Shown here one piece after another: positions 12,643 through 23,769 of a DNA stretch of 64,000 bases. Made by a program: the position numbers and the translations under genes. The notes below the pieces were generated by a model. The model was given only the letters and a program-made list of their open reading frames with translations. It ran no database searches and had not been told where the DNA came from. How positions within the stretch are numbered: position 1 is the first letter of the stretch; each line of letters opens with the position of its first letter. The DNA is from Medicago truncatula. Lineage: Eukaryota > Streptophyta > Magnoliopsida > Fabales > Fabaceae. The DNA lies in assembly GCF_003473485.1 (NCBI RefSeq), contig NC_053047.1:32040972-32104971 (forward strand). The letters run 5' to 3'.

Positions 12643-13606
12643 ACATCAACAAAATGCAATTAAAATAGAGGAATCAGTTTGCTCATTGGTTCAGTTGTTA
12701 AGATCCAAACTTGGTTCGGGTCGTAACTCTTGTAAAAAAGAGGTTCATGTTCTTTGACGTCAAATGAGTGTATAAATCACTAATCAATCAGATGTGATCG
12801 GTTCAAAGGTATAAATCACTCCCTTATCAAATGAGTGTATAAATCACTTTAATTTGACCTTCCATTTTGATCCAAAGAAAAATTTGAACTTTGATGGATG
12901 ATCAGAATGGAAGGTCTAGTGTAGGGGATAGTACAAAACCGGTGTCTGATATATATGTAAAAGCAGATAGGATTGTAACATCCAAACTTGTGCGACAGAG
13001 AGTTACAGTTAGATGTGATCAGTTTGTAACTTTCAAAATGGACATTTTAAGGATTTTGTTTAGGGAAATGTCACATATGAACAATTGAAAAGTCCTATTG
13101 AGCAATTTTCTAACATCATCATCATCAAAATCCAAAAACTGTATAAAGAAAAGTCTAAGAAAACAAAACACAATAAGAATGTCACGTTTTTCATTTGTTC
13201 ACAAAAATAAAACCATAGTAATGGCACAACAAACTTTTCGGTCCTCTTACTTTCTTACATTGCATTGGTGCAATGTGGACAGCTGACCTCATTTGTTTTT
13301 TCAATCATATGATTGCTAAATGATTTGAGACTTAATAATAATAAACTCATTTGACAATCATTTTTTGTAGCAATCAACAATTATATGATCGCTAAATGAT
13401 TTTAGATGACCTCATTTAGCAATTATTTAATGATGATTTGAGACTCTTGATCTTTAGTCTAGTGGGTTCAAACGTTTTAAAGTATTCTCGATTTCAAACC
13501 TAACCTTGTAATATTGTCTTTGCAGCTATCACCTGAATTGTGCTTACTTGACACTCTTGCCCTAATAATTATAAACAACATAATACAAGTCTAATTTTTT
13601 TTTTTG

Positions 13607-13690
13607 TATGGCCTGAAGTTTGAACCCCATACATTACATATATTATGCATTGTCCATATCAACTGAGTTAAGCTCAAGATGACATACATC
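13607..13690 (-). repeat. tRNA-derived SINE fragment
   Basis: On the minus strand it reads GAGCTTAACTCAGTTGATAT, a degenerate A box, then AATGCATAATATATGTAATG and GGGGTTCAAACTTC, a B box, and ends in an A-rich stretch. The layout matches the SINE at 49236-49320 (AATACATAATATATGTAAGG, GGGGTTCAACCC). Confidence 0.6.
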
Positions 13691-13988
13691 TATATATTAT
13701 TGAGAGCAATTATAAACAACAAAGGCAAACAAAGCATGTCGGCCAACAAAGGAAAAGAAACAAAACTAGCAACAATGATTTTTTATTTTTTTTAAATCAA
13801 CATGTAAAGATAACCATGTTTTATCAATAGGTATGCCACTTGATTTGCTTCTCTTAAAACATGATTCCAATAAACCAACAGCGAGATTGTTGATTAATTG
13901 AAATCAACGTTACACTAACTCTTTTATTTTTCTTTCAAAAAGTTTCTGGTTGTATATCTCTCATATAAACACGTGTAAATAATTTAAA

Positions 13989-14395
13989 GGCAAATTCTAT
14001 GGTACATCCAACCATTTGAGTGTATTGGTACACTAAATCCTTAAATTAATAGTTAAATGAGTGATTTTTTGTAAGAAAAAATTATTTCTATCACCTATAA
14101 TTATAATAACTAAATCTTATTTACCAAAAACGTCAACGCAATAAAATTTGATTTTTCTGAATACTTATTACTCATAATAGATAATTTTGATTATTTTTTA
14201 CAATAAAATGTAAAAAAAAATTAGTATGATTTTTATAAAAAATGAAATGATGTTTTTTCTTATAAAATGATATTTTCTAAAATATATATGTCAACAAACA
14301 CCTATTTTCTTCATAAAAAATGATAGTTAATTTATAAAAATTGTAAGTGAAAGTACCGATATACCGTAATTTGCGGGTGTACCGTAGAAATTCCC
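13989..14395. mobile_element. 407-bp MITE (9-bp TSD) upstream of the live CXE gene
   Basis: The ends are GGCAAATTCTATGGTACA and, reverse-complemented, GGGAATTTCTACGGTACA. They are flanked by perfect 9-bp repeats TAATTTAAA at 13980-13988 and 14396-14404. A 9-bp duplication points to the Mutator (MULE) superfamily. The duplicated upstream unit shows the empty site (GTAAATAATTTAAATTG near 10985-11001), so this is a true insertion after duplication. It lies about 350 bp upstream of the CXE start codon. Related copies are at 16080, 49880 and 52094. Confidence 0.85.
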
Positions 14396-14672
14396 TAATT
14401 TAAATTGAAAAATTGAGCAATACTATGCCTATAATTTTATTGTTAGATCCATTTCAAAGCATTAATGAATTCTCTTTCAATACTTAAAAAGGATAGGAAC
14501 GTACATATATTATTGGACCACAACGAGTGGTGAGCCTAAAGTAGATAGATTTAAATCAATTAAAGGTTATTGTCGGTTATCAATGATTTTTGAAGGGACA
14601 ATTATCGACGTGTTCACATGCACCTTCGTTGATTCTCTTCATGTTTTCTTTCCCTTAATATATTATTACACG

Positions 14673-14680
14673 CATGCATG
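14673..14680 (+). promoter_or_regulatory. RY-type element CATGCATG in the CXE leader
   Basis: CATGCATG lies 66 bp upstream of the chosen start codon. The word is the core bound by plant B3 seed regulators, but its position suggests transcribed leader, so a regulatory role is only possible. Confidence 0.3.
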
Positions 14681-14745
14681 ATCTATCTTCTACTCAACAA
14701 AGCACAAACACACATATCCTCACTTTCATTAGAGTCATAGCCACC

Positions 14746-15753
14746 ATGGCCTTAGAAACCAAACCACGCCTTCCATGGAAGGTGCGCTTCTCTACTTCCA
14801 TCCTCTCCGCCATTAGCGACATCACCGGTCGTTCCAATGGTACCATTAATCGCCGCCTCCTCAGCTTCATTGACTGGAAAATGCCTCCTAACCCTAATTC
14901 CAAATCCATCAACGGCGTCTCTTCATCTGACGTCGTTGTGGATCCCACATGCAATCTTTGGTTTCGTCTTTTCCTTCCTTCCTCCTCCACCACTGCCACC
15001 ACAAAATCTTTGCCTGTTATCATATTCTTTCATGGTGGTGGCTATGCATATATGTCTCCCTCTTCTATTCCATACCACATGCTTTGTCGCTTATTTTGTC
15101 GTTCTTTTCCTGCCATTGTTGTGTCTGTTAATTATGGTCTTTCCCCCGAACATCGTTTTCCATCCCAATACGAGGATGGTTTGAAAATCCTTAAGTTCCT
15201 TGATCAAAATGTTGATGTTTTAGGAAAATATGCTGACATCAGCAAATGTTTTTTGGCGGGTGATAGTGCGGGTGGAAACTTGGCCCATCATGTGGCTGCT
15301 CGGGTTTCCTTAGAGGATTTTCGGGTTTTGAAGGTTATTGGACTGGTTTCGATCCAACCTTTTTTTGGAGGAGAGGAACGAACTGAGTCTGAGATTCGAT
15401 TGAAACGGGTACCCATCTGTTCGATGGATAAAACCGATTGGTATTGGAAAATGTTTTTGCCGGATGGGTCAAACCGAGACCATGAAGCGTCTAATGTTTG
15501 TGGGCCTAATGCAATGGATATTTCAAATGTGGATTATCCGAATACTCTGGTGTGTGTTGGTGGGTGTGACCCGTTAGTAGATTGGCAAAAGAGGTATTAT
15601 GAGTGGTTGAGAAAATCTGGAAAAGAAGTGCAACTAATAGAATATCCAAACATGGTTCATGCTTTTTTTTACTTTCCAGATTTGCCTGAGACACTTGACC
15701 TTATTTCTAAAGTCAAAGATTTTATGATCAAGCAAATGGTTGCTATGAATTAA
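14746..15753 (+). CDS. Carboxylesterase, CXE18-like alpha/beta hydrolase
   Basis: A 335-residue, single-exon member of the plant carboxylesterase (CXE, GID1-related) family. The oxyanion-hole motif HGGG is at residues 96-99, the nucleophile elbow GDSAGGN has its serine at 174, the likely catalytic aspartate is D275 in GGCDPLVDW, and the histidine is H305 in NMVHAFF. All three triad residues are present, so it should be an active esterase and not a GID1-type receptor, which lacks the histidine. The N-terminus LPWKVRFSTSI plus NRRLLSFID is typical of the CXE18 subgroup. An in-frame ATG at 14674 would add 24 residues; I chose 14746 because it sits in GCCACCATGGC and begins the family-conserved N-terminus. 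There is no signal peptide, so it is probably cytosolic. The substrate is unknown. Dead copies lie at 11317 and 26298. Confidence 0.93.
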   Translation: MALETKPRLPWKVRFSTSILSAISDITGRSNGTINRRLLSFIDWKMPPNPNSKSINGVSSSDVVVDPTCNLWFRLFLPSSSTTATTKSLPVIIFFHGGGYAYMSPSSIPYHMLCRLFCRSFPAIVVSVNYGLSPEHRFPSQYEDGLKILKFLDQNVDVLGKYADISKCFLAGDSAGGNLAHHVAARVSLEDFRVLKVIGLVSIQPFFGGEERTESEIRLKRVPICSMDKTDWYWKMFLPDGSNRDHEASNVCGPNAMDISNVDYPNTLVCVGGCDPLVDWQKRYYEWLRKSGKEVQLIEYPNMVHAFFYFPDLPETLDLISKVKDFMIKQMVAMN

Positions 15754-15759
15754 GGGGTT

Positions 15760-16060
15760 AAGCAATTTGGAAAAATATCAATCATCAACTCCTTTTTTTT
15801 ATGCAATTAACCGTGAAGTTAAATAGTGGTATGTTATAACAAAAAAAGTGTATATTTCTTTGTATCTACGTTTGAAAATAGGATAGCTGTGTTTAAATTT
15901 ATTTATGGAATTGTTATTGATATTTTGTATTGTTGATGTGAAAGATAATCACCCTTGCAAAAGATTGAACTTAGTTGCCTCAAAGATGATAATATGTCTG
16001 ATGTGGAGAAATAAACACATTATAGTACATACTTGAATTTGTGTCCTATAACTTAGTAAG
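15760..16060. other. 3' flank of the CXE gene
   Basis: AT-rich sequence without a coding signal; it presumably contains the 3' UTR and polyadenylation site of the carboxylesterase. Confidence 0.4.
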
Positions 16061-16079
16061 ACTCCCAGCATAGTGTAAA

Positions 16080-16499
16080 GGCAAATTCTTCAGTACACTT
16101 GAATTTTTTACAATAAAATTCGAGTGTATCGGTACATCAAATCTTTAAATTAATAATTCACTGACTTACTTTGTAAAGAAAAAAGTTTTTTCTATGATTT
16201 ACAATTATTATAATAACTAAATATCATTTGTTAAAAGTGTCGGCGAAATAAAATATAATTTTTATGAATTTTTATTACTCATAATAGAAAATATTTACTA
16301 TTTTTTATGACAAAATGTAAAAAATTAGTATGATTTTTTTTATAGAAAATGAAATGATATTTTTTATAAAATGATTGTTTTTAAAATATAAAAGACGATA
16401 AATAGTTCTTTATTTCATAAAAATGATTGTTAATTTTTAGATTTAAAAAGCAAGAATACCGATAGACCGTAATTTGCGAGTGTACTTTTAGAAAGTCCT
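16080..16499. mobile_element. MITE, second copy of the GGCAAATTC family
   Basis: It starts GGCAAATTCTTCAGTACACT and ends GTGTACTTTTAGAAAGTCC, with the same internal order as the 13989-14395 element (GAGTGTATCGGTACATC near the left, GTAATTTGCGAGTGTAC near the right). The flanking duplication is not clean. It is embedded in a longer segment shared with 52065-52680. Confidence 0.7.
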
Positions 16500-16639
16500 T
16501 GTTGTGAACGACACCTATATATTATTACATAACATAATGCAAAACACTCTTCTATTTTTCTGTTTTTCATATAAGTGATGGTCGAATTAAGTAAGTGTAT
16601 CAAATCGTTTACGAATTGTCGTCTCATATTCCAAACAGT

Positions 16640-17560
16640 TCACGTTAATTATTTTGAACAATAAAATAATAAGAGTTTAGGGTTTAGAGATTTGCAATTT
16701 TTATTTGTTTGAAACAGAACAAGTTACCTATTTTGGTTGCAAAAATGTTAGCGGCAGTTAGGATTCTTTGAATCCCCCTATTCATTTGTTTGAATTAAAT
16801 AACATTCATGTTGCGTTCAGTTATCTTAAGTGGACTATTTAAGTGATGAGTTCGTTGGGACGTGATAACTTAATCAACTGTTAAGTTGCACATGATCGTC
16901 GCACGATGATCCTTACATGCGAGGTCTTACTCTCTCATAGATTTGGTATATCCCTTCGCCTATCGAGTTTCACCAGCTAATCAGACTAAGGTTATACGTG
17001 TGCTACGGTGTAGATTTATAAATACTATATGACCAGCCACCTTCGTAACGATTACTAGTTTGGGGACTTACTTACTTAGGGGTGATTGAAACATAAATTA
17101 AAGTTGGTGTTCCTAAATTTCCAAAGGTATAATGGCCATGTTCCTAAAGGTTTTCACATCTATGAATCTTAGAAGTACACATCACTCTCTCCCTCTCGGT
17201 AGTTCTACAAATAAGAAGCCCTGTCAACGTCTACCATACCAAGGTGCAAGGTGAATGGAGTTACTAGGCGGATTTAAGTCGTGATGTCACTTGTTTCCTT
17301 AATTACTAACTAGTTACCTCCTGCTTTCAGCAGATTTTACTCAATATTAGTTATGTCACCTCCTCAGTACTTACTACCAAGGTCTACTCGCTTTCGGTTT
17401 CTTTTCGCTAGTTATTAATTAATTACTTCCTAGATAGACAAATATAAATATCAATATTAGGTCCTATCACTACCTAAATGCCTAAACTAGGGTTGCGCTC
17501 CAGAGGAGACAAATCTTACACACTACAGTAAAACTAAATAGCGAACAAAAAATAACTTAA
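16640..17560 (-). mobile_element. LTR-retrotransposon non-coding segment (inverted copy)
   Basis: From about 16645 to 17375 the sequence is the reverse complement of 52690-53330, with shared phrases such as GAATTAAATAACATTCATGT, CTAAGTGATGAG and ACTCAATATTAG. The left flank (16060-16640) matches 52065-52680 in the SAME orientation. It encodes no protein. The GATCCT(T/C)ACGCGTG-type phrase occurs twice, as an internal duplication. It resembles non-coding sequence of plant gypsy elements; the family is inferred. Confidence 0.55.
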
Positions 17561-17745
17561 GAAAAGACTATAAATTAAATAATTATGCACCAAATAAAAC
17601 AGAGGTTCATCTTAGAATCCTAACCTTAAAAAGATTCAGTTACCCATGGTAGTTAAAAACAAATTACAAAAGAAAAAAAAAATTCCCTACAAAAACTTGG
17701 AGAGGAGAGAGAAACACCTCATGTAAAGCTCATAGTGTGTGTAAC

Positions 17746-19060
17746 ACCCTAAACCCTTAAAGCGATAAATCACGCAAATAATATAATCATTCAAAGACTT
17801 TAGATGCTACATCTTCAATTAATCCAAAACATGCATAATTAATTTATTTCAAAACTCGCAGCGGACTAACATCATAACATCTCATCATCACATAATAAAA
17901 CCATGTAAGTAGTCATGTCATATGTACCATAATACATAACCAAATAAAATCTCAAATCTCAACATAATGAGTGACAAATCTCATAAAGACATAAAAAAAA
18001 ACGACAAAAGACCGACACCCTAATCAAAGTCCTTCAACTAGACTCCAAGCATAAAGGAAATGAGGTAGCTCCAAAGCTAGTCCTCAAGCATACCCACAAG
18101 CAAAAGCAAAGCGACTAATCCTGCAAGCCGTCTACCTATACTTCCAAATAGGCTGGCGGTCAACCAAACGACCACTGGGGGTTAGATTATTTTCCACAAA
18201 TAATATATAATCAAATAGAAGTAAAGGGACATATTCATTTCCAAATGATCAATAAACACTTAATTAAATCATTCACAATGAACTTCCACATCAACAAATA
18301 TTCATCAAACGTACAAGCATAATCAAGCAATATGTGCAATCTCACCTTTTTCACAACTTTCACAAAATCTCACAAATGCACATAATCATCAATTCACATA
18401 GTCAAGTATGACATAACTCACCAATTATCAAGTGAATGCAATGTTCTAGACTCTTCTAAATGCATGTGGTACCAATAGGATTCTATAGATAATTTTACAG
18501 TATTAAATCCACACTCACGTAAGAGTACACCTCCAAGGGCTGAGGACAAAGAGACCAAATGATACGATTGAAGCCCTTTTGAATCGAATCAAATGCCTAG
18601 AAATACAATATTTTCCACACAAAAGAAGTTTTCCCACACAAAAATAAACTTGATACAAATGACACAATGTGAAACGAAATTTGTTAGGTGCTTTAACATA
18701 ATTTAATCATTAACTACTATAAATAATAAGCATCATAAAAGAAAAACGAGAATCTAGCCTAATTAAAATCATCCAAACACAAACGTAACACTAAGTGCAA
18801 CTTCACAAACTACTTTCCAAGTGACCCACCCACCCCACAACACACACACATGGAGATGAATTTGTATTTTAATACTCCTACACATTTTTAATACAATTGG
18901 TAAAGTTCATCACTTAATCAAGAAAAAGTTGACGAAAAAATGCACAAAACCCTTTTTTTTTATTTATGAAAAAGGGCCTAAGCCTATGGCACAAACCTTT
19001 GATGGACCTCAACTCTTCCACAAAATTTAAGAAAATTGATGGTCATACATATCATAAGGC
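17746..19060. mobile_element. LTR-like sequence beginning TGTAACACCC
   Basis: The stretch opens TGTAACACCCTAAACCC and carries a CTCGCAGCGGACTAAC phrase, both common at the start of plant chromovirus/gypsy LTRs. No paired LTR, primer-binding site or polyprotein was found. The right boundary is unclear and no gene is visible. Confidence 0.4.
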
Positions 19061-19079
19061 TGAGACACACGAGTAAAAT

Positions 19080-19330
19080 ACGAAATTGTTCCTAGGCAGT
19101 TAACTGCCGAGAAATTCAAAAACTGGTTGTAGTTAAATACTGAGATTTTCCTCGGTAGTTAACTATCAAGAAAAATGTTTCATCAGATGAAACAACCACC
19201 TGCCCCTCTACACACTATTTCATCATCAACTTCCATACCACTCCCATCTAATCCCCAAATTCAATATTTTTTCATCAAATCATGCTCCAAAATCATTGAA
19301 GCATCAAGCATAGGAGGTATCAACACACTT
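19080..19330. mobile_element. MULE remnant, left part, with GTTAACTGCCGAG repeats
   Basis: Repeats of GGCAGTTAACTGCCGAG occur near 19096 and, more diverged, near 19160. The same motif returns at 20685-20730, beyond the inserted LTR. The two flanks therefore look like one sequence split by the insertion at 19332-20620, leading into the FAR1-like coding fragment at 20872. Confidence 0.5.
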
Positions 19331-19331
19331 C

Positions 19332-20620
19332 TGACGTAAAAAAACATGTATTGAGCATTTTAATCAGTTGATTTTTAGCCTTTTTTTTTAGTTTTTTACG
19401 TGAGTTTATGATGAGTCATATATTATCCATTTTTATATGTTATTTAGTTTAGTTTTAATTAGATTTAAGTTTATTTTATATTAGTATTATTTCCTTTTTG
19501 AGATAGTTTACTACAAATTGCATTTTATTATATTTCAGGAACGAATATTGGATGGATTGAGTCTTGGAGCAAAAGAAAGGGATTTGGAGCTGATTCGGTA
19601 CGAAAATACGAAGATTTGGAGACAAAATATGTTTCCCCAAAGTCAGAAGCTTGGCACGGCCGTGCCACCCTCCATAATCGCTTTTGCTGCTTTTGCTTAG
19701 ATTTTAAGCTGCTCTGTTTTAGTTTACTTGTGGAACATTCTAGTGATTGCTTAGATTTTAAGTCGAATGTAAACTATAAATAAAGTAGCTAGCCATCACA
19801 AATATTCATCTTTTGTTCTCTGAAATAATAAGTGACAATTGTTTCTTTGAATAAAAGTTCACCTTTACTTTCTTGTTATTTACTTTTATGTTTTCTCTCT
19901 TCTTCTCTATGTCTACAATGAACGTTAGTGAGTAGACTTCTTCTTGTCTTGGGATTGTTGGATAAGTCTAAATGACATAATCCTAATCAAACCAAGCTCT
20001 AAGCCTTAATCTTATGTAACCCTAATTTCTTATATATATATTCACCGCTTTAACATGGATCAACCATTATCAAACTTTGGAAACGAAAGTGGAGGGTTTG
20101 ATAATTGTTTATCCATCATCTCAAATATCAATTCATAAAACGAAAGTGGAGCTTTGATATTCGAACAAGTGAATTTAGACAAGGATTTCAAAGGCAGTGA
20201 AATAGTCTTTGAAATATTTGAGACATATAGTTTTGATCTTCAAGGGAACTAATAATGATCAAGTCAGCGAAATAGACTTGGTTGTTAGAGGAACCAAAAT
20301 CTAATAGTAATCAAGTTAGCGAAATAGACTTGGTTGCTAGAGGAACAAAAGAGAAACTGTCTTGAGAAATTAGGTCTAACATAAAGTTATAAGCTTATAG
20401 TTTGGTTTGTGAAGGACTTGTCATTTAGATGAACCAATAATCCAAGGCTTTTATCTTTTCATTTATTATTTGCTTTTAATTAAAAACCCAAACCTTTCTA
20501 CCTTATAAATCTCCAGTCTAATCATTATCTAAAGTTAATTGAATTCATAACTCCCTGTCGGAACGATACTCTATTTTTACTACTTCGGTAAGACCGTGCA
20601 CTTGCGGTTTTATCCCATCA
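19332..20620 (+). mobile_element. Probable solo LTR of a gypsy-type retrotransposon
   Basis: It begins TGACGTAAAA and ends ATCCCATCA (TG...CA), 1289 bp. A promoter-like AACTATAAATAAAG lies near 19770. The 3' part carries CCTGTCGGAACGATACTC and GTGCACTTGCGGTTTTATC, phrases typical of the ends of plant gypsy LTRs. A GGCACGGCCGTGCC palindrome is at about 19655. I see no matching target-site duplication (ACTTC against GTTTA). The 60-residue frame at 19518 is not a gene. Confidence 0.55.
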
Positions 20621-20871
20621 GTTTACATTCTCACTGTCATGGGAATCCTCGGAAGTTTAGTGCCGAGTTATGGGATCTTTTGCAGTTAACTGCCAAAGTA
20701 AATTTCGGTAGTTAACTGCCGAGAAATACCTGTGAAAATTTTCTCAAAACGTTTGGAAAGGCAGCTACTGTCATTTTTTCCAATTTTTTTTTTGTTTTAA
20801 TTCATTATGGCATTGATGTTTATGCATTAGTTAGTTGTTAATTCATATTTTTGTGTTGTTAAATTATAGTA

Positions 20872-21500
20872 ATGGTAGAGAACGCGGAAGATGTTCCAGG
20901 AGAGACAAAATCAAATTTTGTCGCACCGCCTAAGGTTGAAACCAAACCAAACATTGATGGAGCTTCCGTCCATGTTGAAGCTTCTAAATATGTTGACTCC
21001 CGTGGAAAGATAGAGAAGAATTGCTTGAGTGGGCACGTCGTCAAGCAAATAAGGTGGGATTTACAATTGTTACACAAAGATCAAGCTTGATCAATCCAAT
21101 GTTGCGCCTAGTGTGTGAAAGGAGTGGAGCTCACAAAGTGCCGGAAAAAAAAAAAAAAAACCGAAGCATGCGACAACGGACTCAAGAAAATGTGGGTGCT
21201 TGTCCATGGTTAGTGGATATCTTAGTAGGAAAACAAATGAATGGGGATTGAAAATTCTTAATGCAGTTCACAACCATGCGATGGAGTCGGCTTTAGAAGG
21301 ACACATTCTTGTCGGTAGATTAAAGGAGGACGACAAGAAAATTATACGTGACTTGACCAAGAGCATAAGATGCTTCCAAGAAATATTTTGATAAATTTGA
21401 AAAACAAAAGACCACATTGCATGACAAATATCAAGTAAGTGTAAAATAAACGTCAACAAATATGGAAGGCAAATAGAGGTGACAAATTTATTAGGGCAAA
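20872..21500 (+). pseudogene. MULE/FAR1-family transposase N-terminal remnant (copy 3)
   Basis: Pieces of a FAR1-like domain are spread over three frames: KPNIDGASVHVEAS, then EWARRQANKVGFTIVTQRSS and RLVCERSGAHKVP, then NEWGLKILNAVHNHAMES and EGHILVGRLKEDDKK. Frameshifts occur near 21020, at the poly-A run 21147-21163, and near 21360. The order is that of plant MULE transposases and FRS proteins, where this Cys/His-rich region binds DNA. The catalytic DDE part is missing. The preceding non-coding sequence continues across the solo LTR insertion to 19080. Confidence 0.75.
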
Positions 21501-21509
21501 TCTTACCGT

Positions 21510-22245
21510 AGTGTGTAAGATTTGTCGCTACATAAACTGTGAAATGATTCCTTCTCATTTTGCCTTACATAAACTATGAGATTAAGCCTAAAAATAGTAT
21601 CATCATATTTTTATTGGGGCAAATTTTTATGGCACACATTGAGCCAAGTTGGCTTATCCTATTATGATAATCATGTTTTAAGCATTTTGAGCCTTAATCT
21701 CATATGACATGCAAAGGAGGAAAATAGTGGTTCATTTTTTTCTTGTTTTATTTCCATTTTCATTTGTCTTTTTTTTTTTGGTGGTCGAGGATTTATCCCT
21801 TCTAATTGAGTTAAACTCACGTGAATTTATTTTCATTTGACTATCTCTCTTGTTGGCGGGGATTGTTGCTTTATAAGAATAAAAAGGTTGGGAGGAGAAT
21901 CTCTGACTCCAATTTTTCTATTAGATTTCTTGACAGATTAGGTCTAGCTTAGTTCCTAAATGTCTCCCACCTTAATCTAAACATGATTAATTACAACCAA
22001 AAAGACCTCTTATAGTGTGAGTTATTTGGAACTTTATATTATTGTAAAGTTTATATGATTGATATCTAGCTTATAGGTATTGTTAATTCGTGAATACCAA
22101 GAAGTAACGGATATTAGACGATGTGATTCATTATTTATTTTTTTACTTTATTTTACTTGTGCATAAGTGTCTAAACATTTTTTATTTGTTTTGTGGACAC
22201 AACACAAGAATTAATGGATGAAAAAGTTATTGACATGCTCAGCAA
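21510..22245. other. No gene seen
   Basis: AT-rich sequence with a possible minus-strand SINE fragment near 21780-21835 (B-box-like GGGATAAATCCTCGACC on the minus strand). Nothing else can be supported. Confidence 0.4.
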
Positions 22246-22251
22246 AATTTG

Positions 22252-22500
22252 GCATGGTATTGGGGTTGGGTGGGGACGGGTTTTATCTTCTCCGTTCTCA
22301 TATTCTACTCTCATATACTTATCCGTTACTCTATCCATATCCAATAGGGATTAGCAATCAAATCGCTTTTTTGTCCCCGACGAGTTCTGTTATCCCCGAC
22401 CCGTCCTCATCTCTGCAGTAGATAATGTTTTTCAATAAAAATTAAAAGTATTTTTCAGCCCCAAGCGCAATTTTATAATGCATTATCCAACAAAGAGATG
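22252..22500. mobile_element. Truncated copy of the TAGGCATG hAT element
   Basis: It reads GGCATGGTATTGGGGTTGGG, then GGGGACGGGTTTTATCTTC and CCCCGACGAGTTC, aligned in order to the left half of the complete element at 26396..26958. The right half and its terminal repeat are missing. Confidence 0.65.
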
Positions 22501-22955
22501 ATGATGATTAATGGCTATGGTGATTGAGAAGAGAGAGGCTGAGAGTGTGAGCTATGGAACGAGAAAAGAGAGAACTACGATAAGTGAGTGTCATCTTAAA
22601 GACTAAGACTCTGACTATGTAAAATTGGAAAACCATCAAGTAAATTTTTTATAATTATTTAGTAGATTGTAAAATGTTATTGACATGCTTAGCAAAATGT
22701 ATGTACTTGAGGAAATTTATTGTAATGATTATACGAAAACGAAAAGGAATCATTTCATAGTTTAGTGTAATGAAAATTAAAGAAATTATTTTCTAATAAA
22801 CAGAAGCAAATTTTATTTATTTTAGAGGGGCAAGCAAAAGACATGTTTATTCCCAGTACACTCTTTATAGGTAGCTAATAACATGCACAACCTTTATAGA
22901 GCAACTATTACATTATTTGATACTAGATTGGAGATTTATTTCAAACTAAAGATCT

Positions 22956-23579
22956 TCAATTTCCCATGGCATCAACAAATACAACTTCATAGGGATCATT
23001 ATTAGCCAGGACCAGAAGTCTTCCAGTAAAGTCATCATGCCTCCCAATATCATAACAAGCACCAGGTGGGGCAGTGATATCTGGACAGAACACAAGCTTG
23101 TATCCAAAACCATGTTTCTGAATTTTAAAGAAACCATTTATGATATGCTTACCTTCATTATCTTCAGTACCACCAATACCAACCCATGGTCCAGTTAATT
23201 TGTTAAAATCATCAACCAACACCCACTTGGAGGATTCAGCACAGTCGGGCTTTGTTGTAAATGCGATATCAAGTGCTGTGTTTGTTGAGATTATATCATG
23301 GCCTGCTTCTAGCCTGGTAAACTTTACAGGCAGACCATTGACAACCTCAGAATAATCTTGAAGTACAGTAAGTGGACATTTTGAGTTTTTTGTCTTACCA
23401 AGCCTCAATCCACCACCAGCTGCTCCAAAGATTGATGGCATAATATAGAATGTGCCACCAGGAAAAATGGGGTTTCCATTTGTGTCAAAAACTTGTTCAG
23501 AAACTTGTGCAAAAGCTAATGAAAAGCAGATGGTTAATGCAAAGAGGATCAAAGAAAGAGTAAGGAATGTAGGCTTCAT
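22956..23579 (-). CDS. Kunitz trypsin inhibitor-type protein (STI family)
   Basis: A 207-residue secreted protein of the soybean trypsin inhibitor (Kunitz, I3) family. Residues 1-24 (MKPTFLTLSLILFALTICFS then LAFA) form a signal peptide. The family signature near the mature N-terminus is VFDTNGNPIFPGGTFYIMP. Four mature cysteines (C68, C113, C165, C175) fit the two conserved disulfides, and length and beta-trefoil spacing are normal. In the loop region (NGLPVKFTRLEAGHD) I do not see the classical Arg-Ile reactive bond, so the target protease, or inhibitory activity itself, is uncertain. An upstream in-frame ATG at 23651 lies 5' of the signal peptide and overlaps the TATA region, so it was not used. 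Such proteins usually act in defence or seed storage, in the vacuole or apoplast. Confidence 0.93.
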   Translation of the reverse strand: MKPTFLTLSLILFALTICFSLAFAQVSEQVFDTNGNPIFPGGTFYIMPSIFGAAGGGLRLGKTKNSKCPLTVLQDYSEVVNGLPVKFTRLEAGHDIISTNTALDIAFTTKPDCAESSKWVLVDDFNKLTGPWVGIGGTEDNEGKHIINGFFKIQKHGFGYKLVFCPDITAPPGACYDIGRHDDFTGRLLVLANNDPYEVVFVDAMGN

Positions 23580-23655
23580 TGTTTTCAATGGATCAATCAA
23601 TGTTTGATATAAATTTGATTGTGTTTGTTTTGCAATTGGTGCATGGCTCAACCCT

Positions 23656-23664
23656 CTATTTATA
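23656..23664 (-). promoter_or_regulatory. TATA box of the Kunitz gene
   Basis: TATAAATAG on the minus strand, about 77 bp upstream of the start codon. This implies a leader of roughly 45-50 nt. Confidence 0.7.
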
Positions 23665-23769
23665 GACTTGTTGTAAGAGTAGCTTCGGCATTAATTTGAA
23701 TAAGAAATTGTCCATCCTTATCTGCATTTTGATATAAATAGTATATATGAATGTTAAAATCATCACATG

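Larger units (their letters stand above)
12130..15753 (+). repeat. Downstream unit of a tandem segmental duplication
   Basis: Blocks here align in order to the upstream unit (about 6835-11580): the MULE fragment, a TTCGGGT(C/A)GTAACT phrase, the GGACATTTT(A/T)AGGATTTT phrase, ACTTTTCGGTC, TCTTAAAACATGATT, GTTGTATATCTC, CAATACTATGCCTATAATTT and then the CXE gene. Each unit carries private insertions: 7655-9165 and 10209-10506 upstream, 13989-14395 downstream. Confidence 0.8.

Noticed and set aside
14694..15023. Minus-strand 109-residue ORF
   Set aside because: Shadow of the carboxylesterase coding sequence; the same shadow exists over the dead copy at 11193-11441.
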